The position numbers and the translations under genes are program-made. From the NCBI GenBank assembly GCA_029265615.1, contig JAJUIB010000001.1, forward strand, positions 124,001-188,000: a stretch of 64,000 nucleotides of DNA, written 5' to 3'. The notes under the pieces are model-generated. The model was not told the origin of the DNA. It did not search any database and saw only the letters and a program-made list of their open reading frames with translations. Position 1 is the first letter of the stretch. Every line of letters begins with the position of its first letter. Shown here piece by piece: positions 17,427-26,079 of this stretch. This stretch comes from Spirochaetota bacterium (GTDB lineage: Bacteria; Spirochaetota; Spirochaetia; Treponematales; Rectinemataceae).

Positions 17427-18536
17427 ATGAAACGTTCCGTCCTCGCTCTCCTTTCGATCGGTCTCGCCCTTGCGGCGAGCTCCTGCGGCAAGCCCGCTGC
17501 GAAGCCCGCGGAGACCTCTAATCTCCCCACCGTCCGGCTCCTCACCGATGCTACCGGCATTGATGACAAGTCTTTCAACGCGGCCGCGTGGCGCGGCATC
17601 CTCGAGTTCTATGGCGACAGCTGGGAAAATCAGGCTAAGAAGGGCAAGTCCTACGATGTCGTCACCGCGCAGACGCAGGACATGTATGTTCCTAACCTCA
17701 AGCAGGCCTCGGATGAGAAATACGATCTTATCGTCGTGACCGGCTTCACCTGGGCCGACGCCCTCAACGAGGTTGCGAAGCAGTACCCTAATCAGAAGTA
17801 TATGATCGTCGACGTTGACTGGGTTCCGAACCCCAACGTCATGCAGGTGACCTTCTCCGAGCACGAGGGATCCTACCTCGTCGGTGTCGCGGCCGCCCTC
17901 AAGGCCAAGGCTGACGGCATCAAGGATCCGAAGTTCGGCTTCATCGGCGGCATCCCCGACCCGGTCATCACGAAGTTTGAGGTCGGCTACATTCAGGGTA
18001 TCAAGTCCATCCTTCCCGAGGCCAAGATCGTCGACTACTACGCGAACGACTGGGGCAAGCCTGAGCTTGCGAAGGCTCAGGCCAAGAACTGGTACGACTC
18101 CGGCGTCTACGCGATCTTCTCCGCCGCGGGCGGCACCGGCAACGGCACGATCGCGCAGGCCAAGGAGTACCGCAGCCAGGGCAAGAATGTCTGGGCTATC
18201 GGTGTCGACTCCGACCAGTTCGCCGACGGCGTCTATGCCGAGGGTAAATCCGCTGTGCTCACCTCGATGCTCAAGCGCGTCGAGACGGCCTCCAAGTACG
18301 CGCTCGAGGCGGTCAAGAACAAGGCCTTCAAGGCCGAGGTCGTCGTGCTCGACACGAAGAGCGAGGGCGTTGGGTTCTCCGACAAAAACCCCGAGCTCGG
18401 CGCCGACATCGTGGCCCAGGTCAACGCCGCCAAGGATAAGATTGTGAAGGGCGAGATCAAGGTCGTGCCGACCTACGCCGAGGCGAAGGCCCTCCCTGGC
18501 TTCCCGCAGAATCTTCAGGCAAGCGACAAGCAGTAA
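17427..18536 (+). CDS. BMP/PnrA family nucleoside-binding lipoprotein
   Basis: 369 residues. Strong ribosome site GGAGG, eight bases before ATG. The signal peptide ends in a lipobox, LAASSC, with lipidated Cys20. The mature part is the BMP fold: TGIDDKSFNAAAWRGI, the hinge stretch IVVTGFTWADALN, EHEGSYLVGVAAAL, FIGGIPDPVI and IGVDSDQFADG, closely like Treponema PnrA (TmpC), which binds purine nucleosides. It feeds the ATPase and two permeases downstream. It is separated from them by 154 bases with strong hairpins, which could keep the lipoprotein mRNA more abundant than the rest. Lipoproteins of this group are often major surface antigens in spirochaetes. Confidence 0.93.
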   Translation: MKRSVLALLSIGLALAASSCGKPAAKPAETSNLPTVRLLTDATGIDDKSFNAAAWRGILEFYGDSWENQAKKGKSYDVVTAQTQDMYVPNLKQASDEKYDLIVVTGFTWADALNEVAKQYPNQKYMIVDVDWVPNPNVMQVTFSEHEGSYLVGVAAALKAKADGIKDPKFGFIGGIPDPVITKFEVGYIQGIKSILPEAKIVDYYANDWGKPELAKAQAKNWYDSGVYAIFSAAGGTGNGTIAQAKEYRSQGKNVWAIGVDSDQFADGVYAEGKSAVLTSMLKRVETASKYALEAVKNKAFKAEVVVLDTKSEGVGFSDKNPELGADIVAQVNAAKDKIVKGEIKVVPTYAEAKALPGFPQNLQASDKQ

Positions 18537-18548
18537 GCGTTCAAAGGC

Positions 18549-18659
18549 GGGCCGCGTTTGCGGCCCCGCGCACGGGCCGTAGAGGAGCGCTCTCGCGCCC
18601 CAGCGGCCGGACGGCGGAGGGCTTTGCTTCCCACCTCGGGACGCAAAGCCGCCGCCGTC
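18549..18659 (+). other. Two intercistronic stem-loops between lipoprotein and ATPase genes
   Basis: Hairpin 1: GGGCCGC (18549-18555), loop GTTT, GCGGCCC (18560-18566). Hairpin 2: arms 18610-18627 and 18643-18659, pairing GACGGCGG and GCTTTGC with their complements around a small bulge, 15 bp in all. Neither is followed by a T run, so mRNA processing or partial termination is more likely than full termination. Confidence 0.6.
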
Positions 18660-18690
18660 TTCGCATTATCCTTCTCCACATGGAATCAAC

Positions 18691-20253
18691 ATGGACGAGT
18701 ACGCCATCGAGATGCTCGAGGTCACGAAGGTCTTTCCCGGCGTCGTCGCAAACGACAAGGTGACCCTCCGCGTCCGCGAGAACGAGATTCACGCCATACT
18801 CGGCGAAAACGGCGCGGGAAAGTCGACCCTCATGTCGATCCTCTTCGGGCTCTACGACCCCGACGGCGGCTCGATCCGCGTCAAGGGCAAGGACGTCCGC
18901 ATTAGGGATCCCAACGAGGCGACGGCCCTCGGCATCGGCATGGTGCACCAGCACTTCAAGCTTGTGCACAACTATACGGTTACGGAGAACATCATTCTCG
19001 GCCTTGAGCCGAAGAGGCGCGACGGCACAATCGATCTCTCAGGCGCGGAGCGCCGCGTGGCCGAACTTTCCGAGCGTTATGGCCTTTCGGTTGATCCTCG
19101 CGCGAAGATCGAGTCGATTACCGTCGGGATGCAGCAGCGCGTTGAGATACTCAAAATCCTCTACCGCAACGCGGACATCCTCATTTTCGACGAACCTACA
19201 GCGGTGCTCACCCCGCAGGAGATCGACGAACTCATGTCGATCTTGAAGCGCCTCAAGGCCGAGGGGAAGACGATCATCCTCATCACCCACAAGCTCCGCG
19301 AAATCAAGGAAGCTGCCGAACGCTGCACGGTACTCCGCCGCGGGCGCTACATCGGCACCGTCGATGTGGCCGGGACGAGCGAGGAAGAGATGGCGGCGAT
19401 GATGGTTGGTCGCGCGGTCAAGTTCCGCGTCGACAAAGCGCCCGCGAAGCCGGGCGATGTGGTCCTCTGCATCGAGGATCTCACGGTGATGAGCGCGAAA
19501 GGCCACCCCGCGGTGAAGGGGCTCTCGCTCGACGTACGCGCAGGCGAGATCGTCGGCCTTGCGGGCGTTGACGGCAACGGCCAGTCCGAGCTTATTCAGG
19601 CCATTACGGGCCTTGCGAAGGTTCACACGGGACGCATACTGCTCGAGGGCCGAGATATCACGCGGCTTTCGATCAAGGAGCGGGTCGAGGCGGGCATCGG
19701 CCACGTGCCCGAGGACCGGCACAAGCACGGTCTTGTCCTCGACTTCCGCCTCGACGAGAATTTCGCGCTCAAATGCTACGACAAGGCACCCATCTTGCGA
19801 AAATTCGGTGTTCTCGATTTCGGCGCGATGGCCGATAAGGGCGAAACCCTTATCGGCGAGTACGACATCCGCGCAGGGCGGGGGCCTGCGACAAAGGCGC
19901 GGAACATGTCGGGCGGCAATCAGCAAAAAGCGATCATCGCGCGGGAGATCGACCTTTCCCCCCGCCTCCTTGTCGTCGCGCAGCCGACGCGCGGCCTCGA
20001 TGTCGGCGCCATCGAGTATATCCACAAGCGCATCGTCGCCGAACGCGACAAGGGGCGCGCCGTGCTCCTCATCTCGTTCGAGCTCGACGAGATCATGGGT
20101 CTCTGCGACCGCATTGCCGCGATCTCCAAAGGCGAGATCGTCGGCGTGGTAGACGCGGCGGCGGCTGAGGAGCGCGCGATCGGCGCGATGATGGCGGGCG
20201 TCCGTGGCGGCGTCCGCGATGGCGGCCGCGGAAGAGAACAAGGAGCTTCTTGA
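18691..20253 (+). CDS. Nucleoside ABC transporter ATPase (two fused nucleotide-binding domains)
   Basis: 520 residues. Domain 1 has Walker A GENGAGKST (38-46), signature TVGMQQRVEI and Walker B ILIFDEPTAVLTPQE. Domain 2 has the degenerate P loop GVDGNGQSE, signature MSGGNQQKAIIAREI and AQPTRGLDVGA, the pattern of the RbsA/MglA/NupO type. It drives nucleoside uptake with the BMP lipoprotein and the two permeases. ATG 18691 has only a weak GGA upstream. It follows the hairpin region and overlaps or abuts the permease gene. Confidence 0.94.
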   Translation: MDEYAIEMLEVTKVFPGVVANDKVTLRVRENEIHAILGENGAGKSTLMSILFGLYDPDGGSIRVKGKDVRIRDPNEATALGIGMVHQHFKLVHNYTVTENIILGLEPKRRDGTIDLSGAERRVAELSERYGLSVDPRAKIESITVGMQQRVEILKILYRNADILIFDEPTAVLTPQEIDELMSILKRLKAEGKTIILITHKLREIKEAAERCTVLRRGRYIGTVDVAGTSEEEMAAMMVGRAVKFRVDKAPAKPGDVVLCIEDLTVMSAKGHPAVKGLSLDVRAGEIVGLAGVDGNGQSELIQAITGLAKVHTGRILLEGRDITRLSIKERVEAGIGHVPEDRHKHGLVLDFRLDENFALKCYDKAPILRKFGVLDFGAMADKGETLIGEYDIRAGRGPATKARNMSGGNQQKAIIAREIDLSPRLLVVAQPTRGLDVGAIEYIHKRIVAERDKGRAVLLISFELDEIMGLCDRIAAISKGEIVGVVDAAAAEERAIGAMMAGVRGGVRDGGRGREQGAS

Positions 20254-20255
20254 AA

Positions 20256-21401
20256 ATGGCATCCGACACCACGGGCAAACCCCAACCCGCTACGCTAAGG
20301 GTAGGCGCGCTTGACGCCTTCATAGCATCCGATGGAGCGATTTCGCTTCTCGTCGTTCTTCTCGGATTCCTCTGCGGCACGGTGCTTATCCTCGCCGTCG
20401 GTAGGAATCCCGCCAACATGTACGCAGCGCTCCTCCAGACGCTCACAGGCTTCGATATAACGCGCGGCACATGGAATGCCCGCTACATCGGCGAGTGGCT
20501 CACCGCATCGATGCCGCTCATCCTATGCGGCCTTTCCATGGGATTCGCCGCCCGGACGGGACTCTTCAACATCGGCGCCGAAGGGCAGTACGTCATGGGT
20601 CTCACCGCGGCGCAGTTTGTCGCGCTCTACGGTCCGCGGATCTCGGGTCTCCACTGGGCCCTCGCCCTTCTTGCGGGTCTCGTTGCGGGTGCGCTCTGGG
20701 GCGCCCTCGTCGGCTGGCTCAAGGCGCGCTACTCGGTCTCCGAAGTCGTCGCGACGATCATGCTCAACTATGTCGCATATTTCCTTTCGCGATTTCTCAC
20801 CCAGCTCATCCCTGCGGCGAATACCTACCGTACGCCGGCCTACCCCGAGACCGCCCTCCTTAAGAACGCGCTTTTCGAACGCCTCACCAACGGATCGCGC
20901 CTCAACACCGGTCTTTTCGTCGTTGCACTCTGCGTCCTCTTCTACTGGTTCGTCATCGAACGCACAAAGCTCGGCTATGAGCTCCGCGCGACCGGTTTCA
21001 ACAAGGAGGCGGCGCGATGCTCCGGCATCAAGGTCACGCGGAGTATTACCGCTTCCATGGCTATCTCAGGCGGCTTTGCGGGGCTCGCGGGCGTCATCGT
21101 GGCGCTCGGATCCTTTGGCTATGGCCGCGTCCTTGGCGGTCTTGACAACTACGGATTCAACGGCATCGCGGTGGCCCTCGTCGGCAACAGCACGGCGGGC
21201 GGAACACTGCTCTCGGGCCTACTTTTCGGCATGCTCGCCTCGGCCCAGCCCCTCATGCAGTCGCGTCAGATTCCCAAGGAGGTAACGTGGATCATCTCCG
21301 GCCTTGTTGTCGTCTTCATCTCGCTCCGCGCCGGTTTCAGGATGATCGCGGAGTGGCGCCAGAAACGTATTGCGGAGAAGGGAGGGACGCGCGATGAATA
21401 G
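20256..21401 (+). CDS. Nucleoside ABC transporter permease 1
   Basis: 381 residues from ATG 20256 (AAGGAG ten bases upstream; a TTG at 20250 is an alternative that overlaps the ATPase stop). Branched-chain-type permease fold (BPD_transp_2) with about nine to ten helices and the family motif FAARTGLFNIGAEGQ followed by VVATIMLN. Together with the next gene it forms the heterodimeric channel, as NupP/NupQ do. It ends eight bases inside the next gene. Confidence 0.92.
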   Translation: MASDTTGKPQPATLRVGALDAFIASDGAISLLVVLLGFLCGTVLILAVGRNPANMYAALLQTLTGFDITRGTWNARYIGEWLTASMPLILCGLSMGFAARTGLFNIGAEGQYVMGLTAAQFVALYGPRISGLHWALALLAGLVAGALWGALVGWLKARYSVSEVVATIMLNYVAYFLSRFLTQLIPAANTYRTPAYPETALLKNALFERLTNGSRLNTGLFVVALCVLFYWFVIERTKLGYELRATGFNKEAARCSGIKVTRSITASMAISGGFAGLAGVIVALGSFGYGRVLGGLDNYGFNGIAVALVGNSTAGGTLLSGLLFGMLASAQPLMQSRQIPKEVTWIISGLVVVFISLRAGFRMIAEWRQKRIAEKGGTRDE

Positions 21402-22296
21402 CCTTTTTCGCATGATCCCCTCAGTCCTCATGATGGTCTCGCCCATACTGATCGCAGCGCTCGGTGGCATGATTTCCGAACGCTCGGGGGTGACGAATAT
21501 TGCACTTGAGGGCCTCATGGGCATCGGCGCCTTCACGGCCGCGACTACGCACGTACTTCTCGAGGCTACGACCCCCCTGTCTGTCTGGATCGCCCTCCTT
21601 GTGGCGGCAACTTCAGGCTGCATTGTCTCGCTCATCCACGCCTACGCCTCGGTGAGCCTCAAGGCGGATCAGACCGTCTCAGGCACCGGCATCAACCTGC
21701 TCTCGATGGGTGGCACGGTCTTCCTTTGCCAGGTCATTTTCCGGCAGGAGCGCACGGAGCCCTACAAGCTCGGTATGATGCCCGGACTTGGCGGCATATA
21801 CCCGACCGCGTACATCGCGCTCGCAATGCTCATCGCAACCTGGTATGTGCTCTATAAGCGGCCCTTCGGCCTCCGCCTCCGGGCCTGCGGCGAACACCCG
21901 GCGGCAGCCGCGAGCGCCGGCATCGATGTGCGGAAGATGCGCTATATCGCCGTACTCGCCTCGGGGGCCTACGCCGGGCTCGCAGGAGGCTGCCTCGTCC
22001 TCACTCAGACGATCCAATATACGAACATGACCATCAACGGCGCGGGCTTTATCGCGCTCGCCGCGGTGAGTTTCGGCCGCTGGCTACCTAAGGGCATACT
22101 TGGCTCGAGCCTCCTCTTTGGCACCGCCGTTGCGCTCGCGATCTACATGGTCAACATCGAATCCTTAAGGAGCCTACCGCCCGAGTTCTTCAGCATTATG
22201 CCTTACCTCATCACCCTCGTGACACTCGTTATCTTTTCTGGAAAGGACTATGCGCCGCGGGCCTGCGGCCAGCCCTATGAAAAGGGCGGGAGTTGA
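21394..22296 (+). CDS. Nucleoside ABC transporter permease 2
   Basis: 300 residues from ATG 21394, preceded by GGAGG with eight bases between. The family motif ISERSGVTNIALEGLMGIGAF is at about 27-47, and about eight helices follow; GFIALAAVSFGRW is the second conserved stretch. It pairs with permease 1 and overlaps it by eight bases, so both are made in equal amounts. Its stop lies six bases before the deoD start. Confidence 0.92.
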   Translation: MNSLFRMIPSVLMMVSPILIAALGGMISERSGVTNIALEGLMGIGAFTAATTHVLLEATTPLSVWIALLVAATSGCIVSLIHAYASVSLKADQTVSGTGINLLSMGGTVFLCQVIFRQERTEPYKLGMMPGLGGIYPTAYIALAMLIATWYVLYKRPFGLRLRACGEHPAAAASAGIDVRKMRYIAVLASGAYAGLAGGCLVLTQTIQYTNMTINGAGFIALAAVSFGRWLPKGILGSSLLFGTAVALAIYMVNIESLRSLPPEFFSIMPYLITLVTLVIFSGKDYAPRACGQPYEKGGS

Positions 22297-22301
22297 ACGC
22301 C

Positions 22302-23045
22302 ATGCACGACAAAAACCTCGAACACTACCGGTTAGGAACGCCGCACAATGCGGCAAAGGCGGGGGACATCGCGTCGACCGTACTCATGCCGGGCGACCCC
22401 TTGCGCGCTAAGTACCTTGCAGAGAATTTCCTCGAGGGGGCGCGGCAGTTCAACGCGGTGCGCAACATGTTCGGCTTCACCGGCACCTACAAAGGGAAGC
22501 CGGTGTCGGTGATGGGTTCGGGCATGGGCGGCCCCTCGATGGGACTCTACTCCTACGAGCTGTTCGCGTTCTACGACGTCGAGCGCATCATCCGCATCGG
22601 CACATGCGGCGGCCTCACGGCCGATGTCGATGTCGGAGACCTCGTGTTCGCGATGGCCTCATCGGGCGATTCGAACTACGCACATCAGTACCGCCTAAGC
22701 GGCACCTTCAGCCCTTGCGCCGACTATGGGCTCCTCGAGGCGGGCGTTCGGGTTGCGCGGTCGCGCAACATTCCGTTCTGGGTTGGTAATGTCTTCTGTT
22801 CGGATGTCTTCTCGCTCTACAGTGCGCTTTCCCCCGCCGAGGGTTGGGAAAAATGGGCGCGCATGGGCTGTGCGGCGACCGACATGGAGAGTTACGCGCT
22901 CTACTGCAACGCGGCCTACTTGGGGAAGAGGGCGCTTGCGATGTTCACCTGTTCCGATTCGAACGTTTCCCGCAGGGAAATGAGTCCCGACGAGCGCCAA
23001 ACCGCACTCACCTCGATGTTCGAGGTGGCGTTGGAGATCGCCTGA
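22302..23045 (+). CDS. deoD: Purine nucleoside phosphorylase, DeoD type
   Basis: 247 residues from ATG 22302 with GGGAG nine bases upstream. Phosphate and ribose site motifs: PHNAAKAG, MPGDPLRA, VMGSGMGGPS, RIGTCGGL and TDMESYALY. The late Asp in CSDSN is the expected catalytic acid. It splits purine nucleosides into base and ribose-1-phosphate. Placed directly behind a nucleoside importer it completes a salvage route from uptake to free base. The gene overlaps the nitroreductase start (TGATG). Confidence 0.94.
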   Translation: MHDKNLEHYRLGTPHNAAKAGDIASTVLMPGDPLRAKYLAENFLEGARQFNAVRNMFGFTGTYKGKPVSVMGSGMGGPSMGLYSYELFAFYDVERIIRIGTCGGLTADVDVGDLVFAMASSGDSNYAHQYRLSGTFSPCADYGLLEAGVRVARSRNIPFWVGNVFCSDVFSLYSALSPAEGWEKWARMGCAATDMESYALYCNAAYLGKRALAMFTCSDSNVSRREMSPDERQTALTSMFEVALEIA

Positions 23046-23743
23046 TGGCCGGCATCCCCGACGATCGCCCCTTCGACGAGCCACGGGGGCGTGAGCTGAC
23101 GAAGGGCGCGCTCGAGGCTCTTCCCCCTAACGCTCGGGTTTTTCTTGCCGCGATGGAACGGAGGTTCGCGTGCAAGCTCTATGACGGAAGCCCCCTTGCG
23201 CCCGAACTAGAGCGCTACATTCTCGAATGCGGACGGCTTTCGCCCTCCTCGTTTGGCCTTGAGCACTGGCACTTCGTCGCTGTGCGCGACGCCGAACTCA
23301 AGGAAAAGCTCTATGTGGCCTGCTTCTCCCAGGAGAGCGTCAGAAGCGCATCGCTTGTCGTCGTGACGCTTGCGCGGCGCGGCGCGGCGTATAAGCCCGA
23401 TTCCGCGTTCATCAAGGGCCGCGCCGCGCGTTTCCCCGGTGGATGGCCTGTGTTCCGCGCGGATTACGAGGGATACTACGACTATCTTGCCGCAAACAAT
23501 CTCCTTGAACACTGGGCGCGCGCACAGACCTACATCGCCTCAGCAAACATGATGACCGGCGCTGCCGCCTGTGACATCGATTCCTGTGCAATCGAAGGCT
23601 TTAAGGAGGCCGATGTGCTCGCCGCGCTCGGCCTTGATGCACGCCTCTGGCTTGTCGGCATCATCACCGTTTTTGGACGCAGGGCCGAGGAGTCCCGGGA
23701 GAAGATCCGCGAACCCCTTGAGTCGGTTGGTGAGTACCGCTAA
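23045..23743 (+). CDS. Nitroreductase family flavoprotein
   Basis: 232 residues from ATG 23045, overlapping the deoD stop by one base. The N-terminal RRFACKLYDGSPL and the GRLSPSSFGLEHWHFV stretch are the FMN-binding pattern of the NfsB/NAD(P)H-dependent reductase family; the C-terminal LWLVGIITVFGRR fits too. It probably reduces nitro compounds or quinone-like substrates in the cytoplasm. Its place in the nucleoside operon may only reflect co-transcription. A strong terminator follows 18 bases later. Confidence 0.88.
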   Translation: MAGIPDDRPFDEPRGRELTKGALEALPPNARVFLAAMERRFACKLYDGSPLAPELERYILECGRLSPSSFGLEHWHFVAVRDAELKEKLYVACFSQESVRSASLVVVTLARRGAAYKPDSAFIKGRAARFPGGWPVFRADYEGYYDYLAANNLLEHWARAQTYIASANMMTGAAACDIDSCAIEGFKEADVLAALGLDARLWLVGIITVFGRRAEESREKIREPLESVGEYR

Positions 23744-23761
23744 ACGACATTATGCTGTAGT

Positions 23762-23790
23762 GCCCGCGACACATGTCGCGGGCTTTTTTT
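23762..23790 (+). terminator. Rho-independent terminator of the nucleoside operon
   Basis: GCCCGCGACA (23762-23771) pairs with TGTCGCGGGC (23774-23783), followed by seven T residues. Confidence 0.92.
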
Positions 23791-23801
23791 AAGCTTTTCG
23801 C

Positions 23802-23830
23802 TTGACAAATAATGGTCTTTTGCTCATATT
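23802..23830 (+). promoter_or_regulatory. Promoter of the ORP-like operon 1
   Basis: Consensus TTGACA at 23802-23807, a 17-bp spacer and CATATT at 23825-23830; start predicted near 23837. The surroundings are markedly AT-rich for this genome. Confidence 0.75.
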
Positions 23831-23840
23831 AACACCGAAG

Positions 23841-23866
23841 CAATAATAAGCATATGCTTATTATTG
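23841..23866. promoter_or_regulatory. 26-bp perfect palindrome, operator candidate
   Basis: Each half reads CAATAATAAGCAT and the second is its exact reverse complement, so the centre is AGCATATGCT. It lies from about +4 to +30 of the predicted transcript, where a bound protein would block elongation. The same core GCATATGC occurs in the promoter of the second ORP-like operon (33229-33238). As RNA it would also form a long AT-rich hairpin. Confidence 0.75.
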
Positions 23867-23913
23867 TCGTGCGCATCGGCGCGCGTAGATTTTTACTGTA
23901 AGGAGAGTGGATC

Positions 23914-24270
23914 ATGCCTAATCTCAACGGACAGGGTCCCGCAGGGTGGAATATGGTGAGCGGCAGGGGGCGTGGCCCCTGCGGTGGAGCCTCGGCCGCA
24001 CGGCGCGGTTTTGGCTTCGGCCGCGGAGGCGAAGCCAAGATAGGCGCCTGTGGTTGGGGACGCGGCTTCGGATATGGCCGCGGATGGAACCTCGGTCTCG
24101 GACTCGGCCGCTTCGCCGTGGGCTATGGCTTGGAGGATTCCGAAATACGCGCCCGTAGCCTGAGACAGGTGCTCGAGGCGCGCGTTGCAATTCTTCGTGC
24201 CGAGCTTGAAAGAGCCGAGACTCTGCTCAAGAAAAGCGAAGAAGCAAGTACAGGGGGAGAAACGCGGTGA
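23914..24270 (+). CDS. DUF5320-type glycine-rich protein
   Basis: 118 residues. The start PNLNGQGPAGWNMVSGRGRGPCGG resembles the DUF5320 opening (GxGPxGxGPxTGRGxGxC). A Gly/Arg-rich middle (about 17-70, with Cys23 and Cys46) precedes a C-terminal coiled coil (about 84-112). The family has no known activity but is regularly next to NifX-like and MinD/ferredoxin ATPase genes in anaerobes. First gene of this operon, with AAGGAG about ten bases upstream, and it overlaps the next gene (GTGA). Confidence 0.8.
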   Translation: MPNLNGQGPAGWNMVSGRGRGPCGGASAARRGFGFGRGGEAKIGACGWGRGFGYGRGWNLGLGLGRFAVGYGLEDSEIRARSLRQVLEARVAILRAELERAETLLKKSEEASTGGETR

Positions 24271-25169
24271 GCGAAATTTCGCGGGTGATCATCGCGGTCG
24301 CGAGTGGCAAGGGCGGCACCGGCAAAACGACGATAGCGAGCCACCTTGCCCTCGCAGGATCGATGAAGCGCGCTGCGATCCTTGTCGACCTGGACGTGGA
24401 AGCACCTGACTCGTTCGGCTACTTTCCCGCAGCCGCGCCGCTCGGTCCGCCCGAGGCGGTATCCGTACGCTTGCCTACTGTCGACGCACAGCGCTGTCTT
24501 GGCTGCAGCCATTGCGCAAAGGTTTGCCGTTTTGGAGCGCTCATTGCGATAGGCGGTGTCGTTACCATCGACGAGCGGACCTGTAAGGGCTGCGGCCGTT
24601 GCGTTGCATCCTGTCCCGCAGGGGCGCTCATCGAGCAAGACCTTGAGGTCGGAGAAACACGCGCAGCTCGGTCCGGCACGCTTGTTTTGCTTGAAGGTCG
24701 TATGAAGGTCGGCGACATCCGCTCAACCGCGGTGATCGAGGCCGCAAAAAAGCGCGCTGAGCGCTCAGGGGTAGCACTTGAAGTCCGAGACTGCCCTCCT
24801 GGCACATCTTGTCCTGCTGTGCATGCTCTTGCGGGCGCGAATTACCTCGTACTGGTTGCCGAGCCCACGGAATTCTCTCTTCACGATCTTGGTGCCGCAA
24901 TCGAGCTTGCGATGTCGCTACACATTCCGGCGGGGGTTATCCTCAACAAAGACGGCTTTGGTTCCGCCGACGTGGAGTCGTTCTGCGCTGCCCGTCGCGT
25001 GCCGGTTATTGGACGCATTGCATTCGATCGTAAGCGAGCGCAAAAAGGCGTAGCAGGAATGCTCTGGCAAGAGGATCAAGAAATGATGGCGTGCATGGAC
25101 GCGGTTCTTGCAAGTGCAGACACCGCGATGAGATTCTGTGTCCCTGCCGAGGAAGGAGGAAAACCATGA
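24267..25169 (+). CDS. MinD/Mrp superfamily ATPase with inserted 2[4Fe-4S] ferredoxin domain (1)
   Basis: 300 residues with a GTG start overlapping the DUF5320 stop. Deviant Walker A SGKGGTGKTT (13-22), DLDVEAP (Walker A' Asp), then two ferredoxin motifs, CLGCSHCAKVC (77-87) and CKGCGRCVASC (106-116), followed by the second half of the ATPase (DCPPGTSCP). This is the layout of the ATPases of the Desulfovibrio ORP complex (DVU2103/2104 type). Likely role: ATP-dependent Fe-S or metal cluster handling. The second copy follows with an ATGA overlap. Confidence 0.92.
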   Translation: MSEISRVIIAVASGKGGTGKTTIASHLALAGSMKRAAILVDLDVEAPDSFGYFPAAAPLGPPEAVSVRLPTVDAQRCLGCSHCAKVCRFGALIAIGGVVTIDERTCKGCGRCVASCPAGALIEQDLEVGETRAARSGTLVLLEGRMKVGDIRSTAVIEAAKKRAERSGVALEVRDCPPGTSCPAVHALAGANYLVLVAEPTEFSLHDLGAAIELAMSLHIPAGVILNKDGFGSADVESFCAARRVPVIGRIAFDRKRAQKGVAGMLWQEDQEMMACMDAVLASADTAMRFCVPAEEGGKP

Positions 25170-26050
25170 CAATCGCCGTCGCAAGCGGTAAGGGCGGCGC
25201 GGGAAAGACCTCCCTAACCTCGGCCATCGCTGCAGCGTTCGGAGAATCTTGCGTTGTCGCGGATTGCGACGTGGACGCGGCCAACGGCGCGATCGCCCTC
25301 GGCGCGTTGCCGTGGGAATCAGAGCCCTACTTCGCTGGACCGGGCTTCTCAATCGAGATCGCGGCCTGTATCGCCTGCGGCGCCTGCGCGGAAGCCTGCC
25401 GCTTCGGTGCCATAAGACAAAGGCCGGGGGGAAATAGCTATGCCATCGTGCCTGAACTCTGCGAGCGTTGCGGCGCCTGCGTTGACCGCTGCACCGCGGG
25501 GGCGATTGTCACATCTGAGAAGGAAGCGGGAAGACTCTTTGTCTCCGATACCCGTCTTGGCGCGCGACTTGCACACGCGGAGCTTTTGCCTGGCGAGGAT
25601 ACAAGCGGCAAACTCGTCCGCAAGGTCCGCGAACGGGCCGACAGGCTTGCGGGGCATGAGGGTATTGTCCTTGTCGATGCGCCGCCTGGGATCGGTTGCC
25701 CGGTCATCGCATCCCTCACAGGGACTGAATGTGTCGTCATTCTCGTCGAAGCGAGTGTCTCCGGTATTAGGGATGCGAAGCGCCTCATCGAACTTGCGGC
25801 TTCCATGGGACGTAAAATGGTTGCCGTCATCAATAAGACGGGACTCGATACTGCCATGGATGAAGAGGCTCGCGCGGCAGTGCGCGAGGCTGGCCTGCCC
25901 CTCGCCGGCGAAATTCCCTTCGATCCCTCGCTGCGTTCCGCAGAGGAGCGTGGCATGACCTGGCTGAACGTAGAAGGTGCGGCGGGCGACTGTGTCCGCG
26001 CTGCGATTGCGGCGCTGCGCAGCCTCGTCGACAGCTACGGCCGCCGTTAG
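25166..26050 (+). CDS. MinD/Mrp superfamily ATPase with inserted 2[4Fe-4S] ferredoxin domain (2)
   Basis: 294 residues from ATG 25166, preceded by GGAAGGAGG. Walker A SGKGGAGKTS (7-16), then CIACGACAEAC (68-78) and CERCGACVDRC (99-109), then DAPPGIGCPVIAS. It is a diverged paralogue of the preceding gene, and the two probably form a heterodimer. Between its cluster motifs it carries a short Gly/Asn loop. The NifX-like gene follows after 29 bases with its own ribosome site. Confidence 0.92.
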   Translation: MTIAVASGKGGAGKTSLTSAIAAAFGESCVVADCDVDAANGAIALGALPWESEPYFAGPGFSIEIAACIACGACAEACRFGAIRQRPGGNSYAIVPELCERCGACVDRCTAGAIVTSEKEAGRLFVSDTRLGARLAHAELLPGEDTSGKLVRKVRERADRLAGHEGIVLVDAPPGIGCPVIASLTGTECVVILVEASVSGIRDAKRLIELAASMGRKMVAVINKTGLDTAMDEEARAAVREAGLPLAGEIPFDPSLRSAEERGMTWLNVEGAAGDCVRAAIAALRSLVDSYGRR

Positions 26051-26079
26051 GCAAAACACGACTCAAGAAAGGAGTGCAC

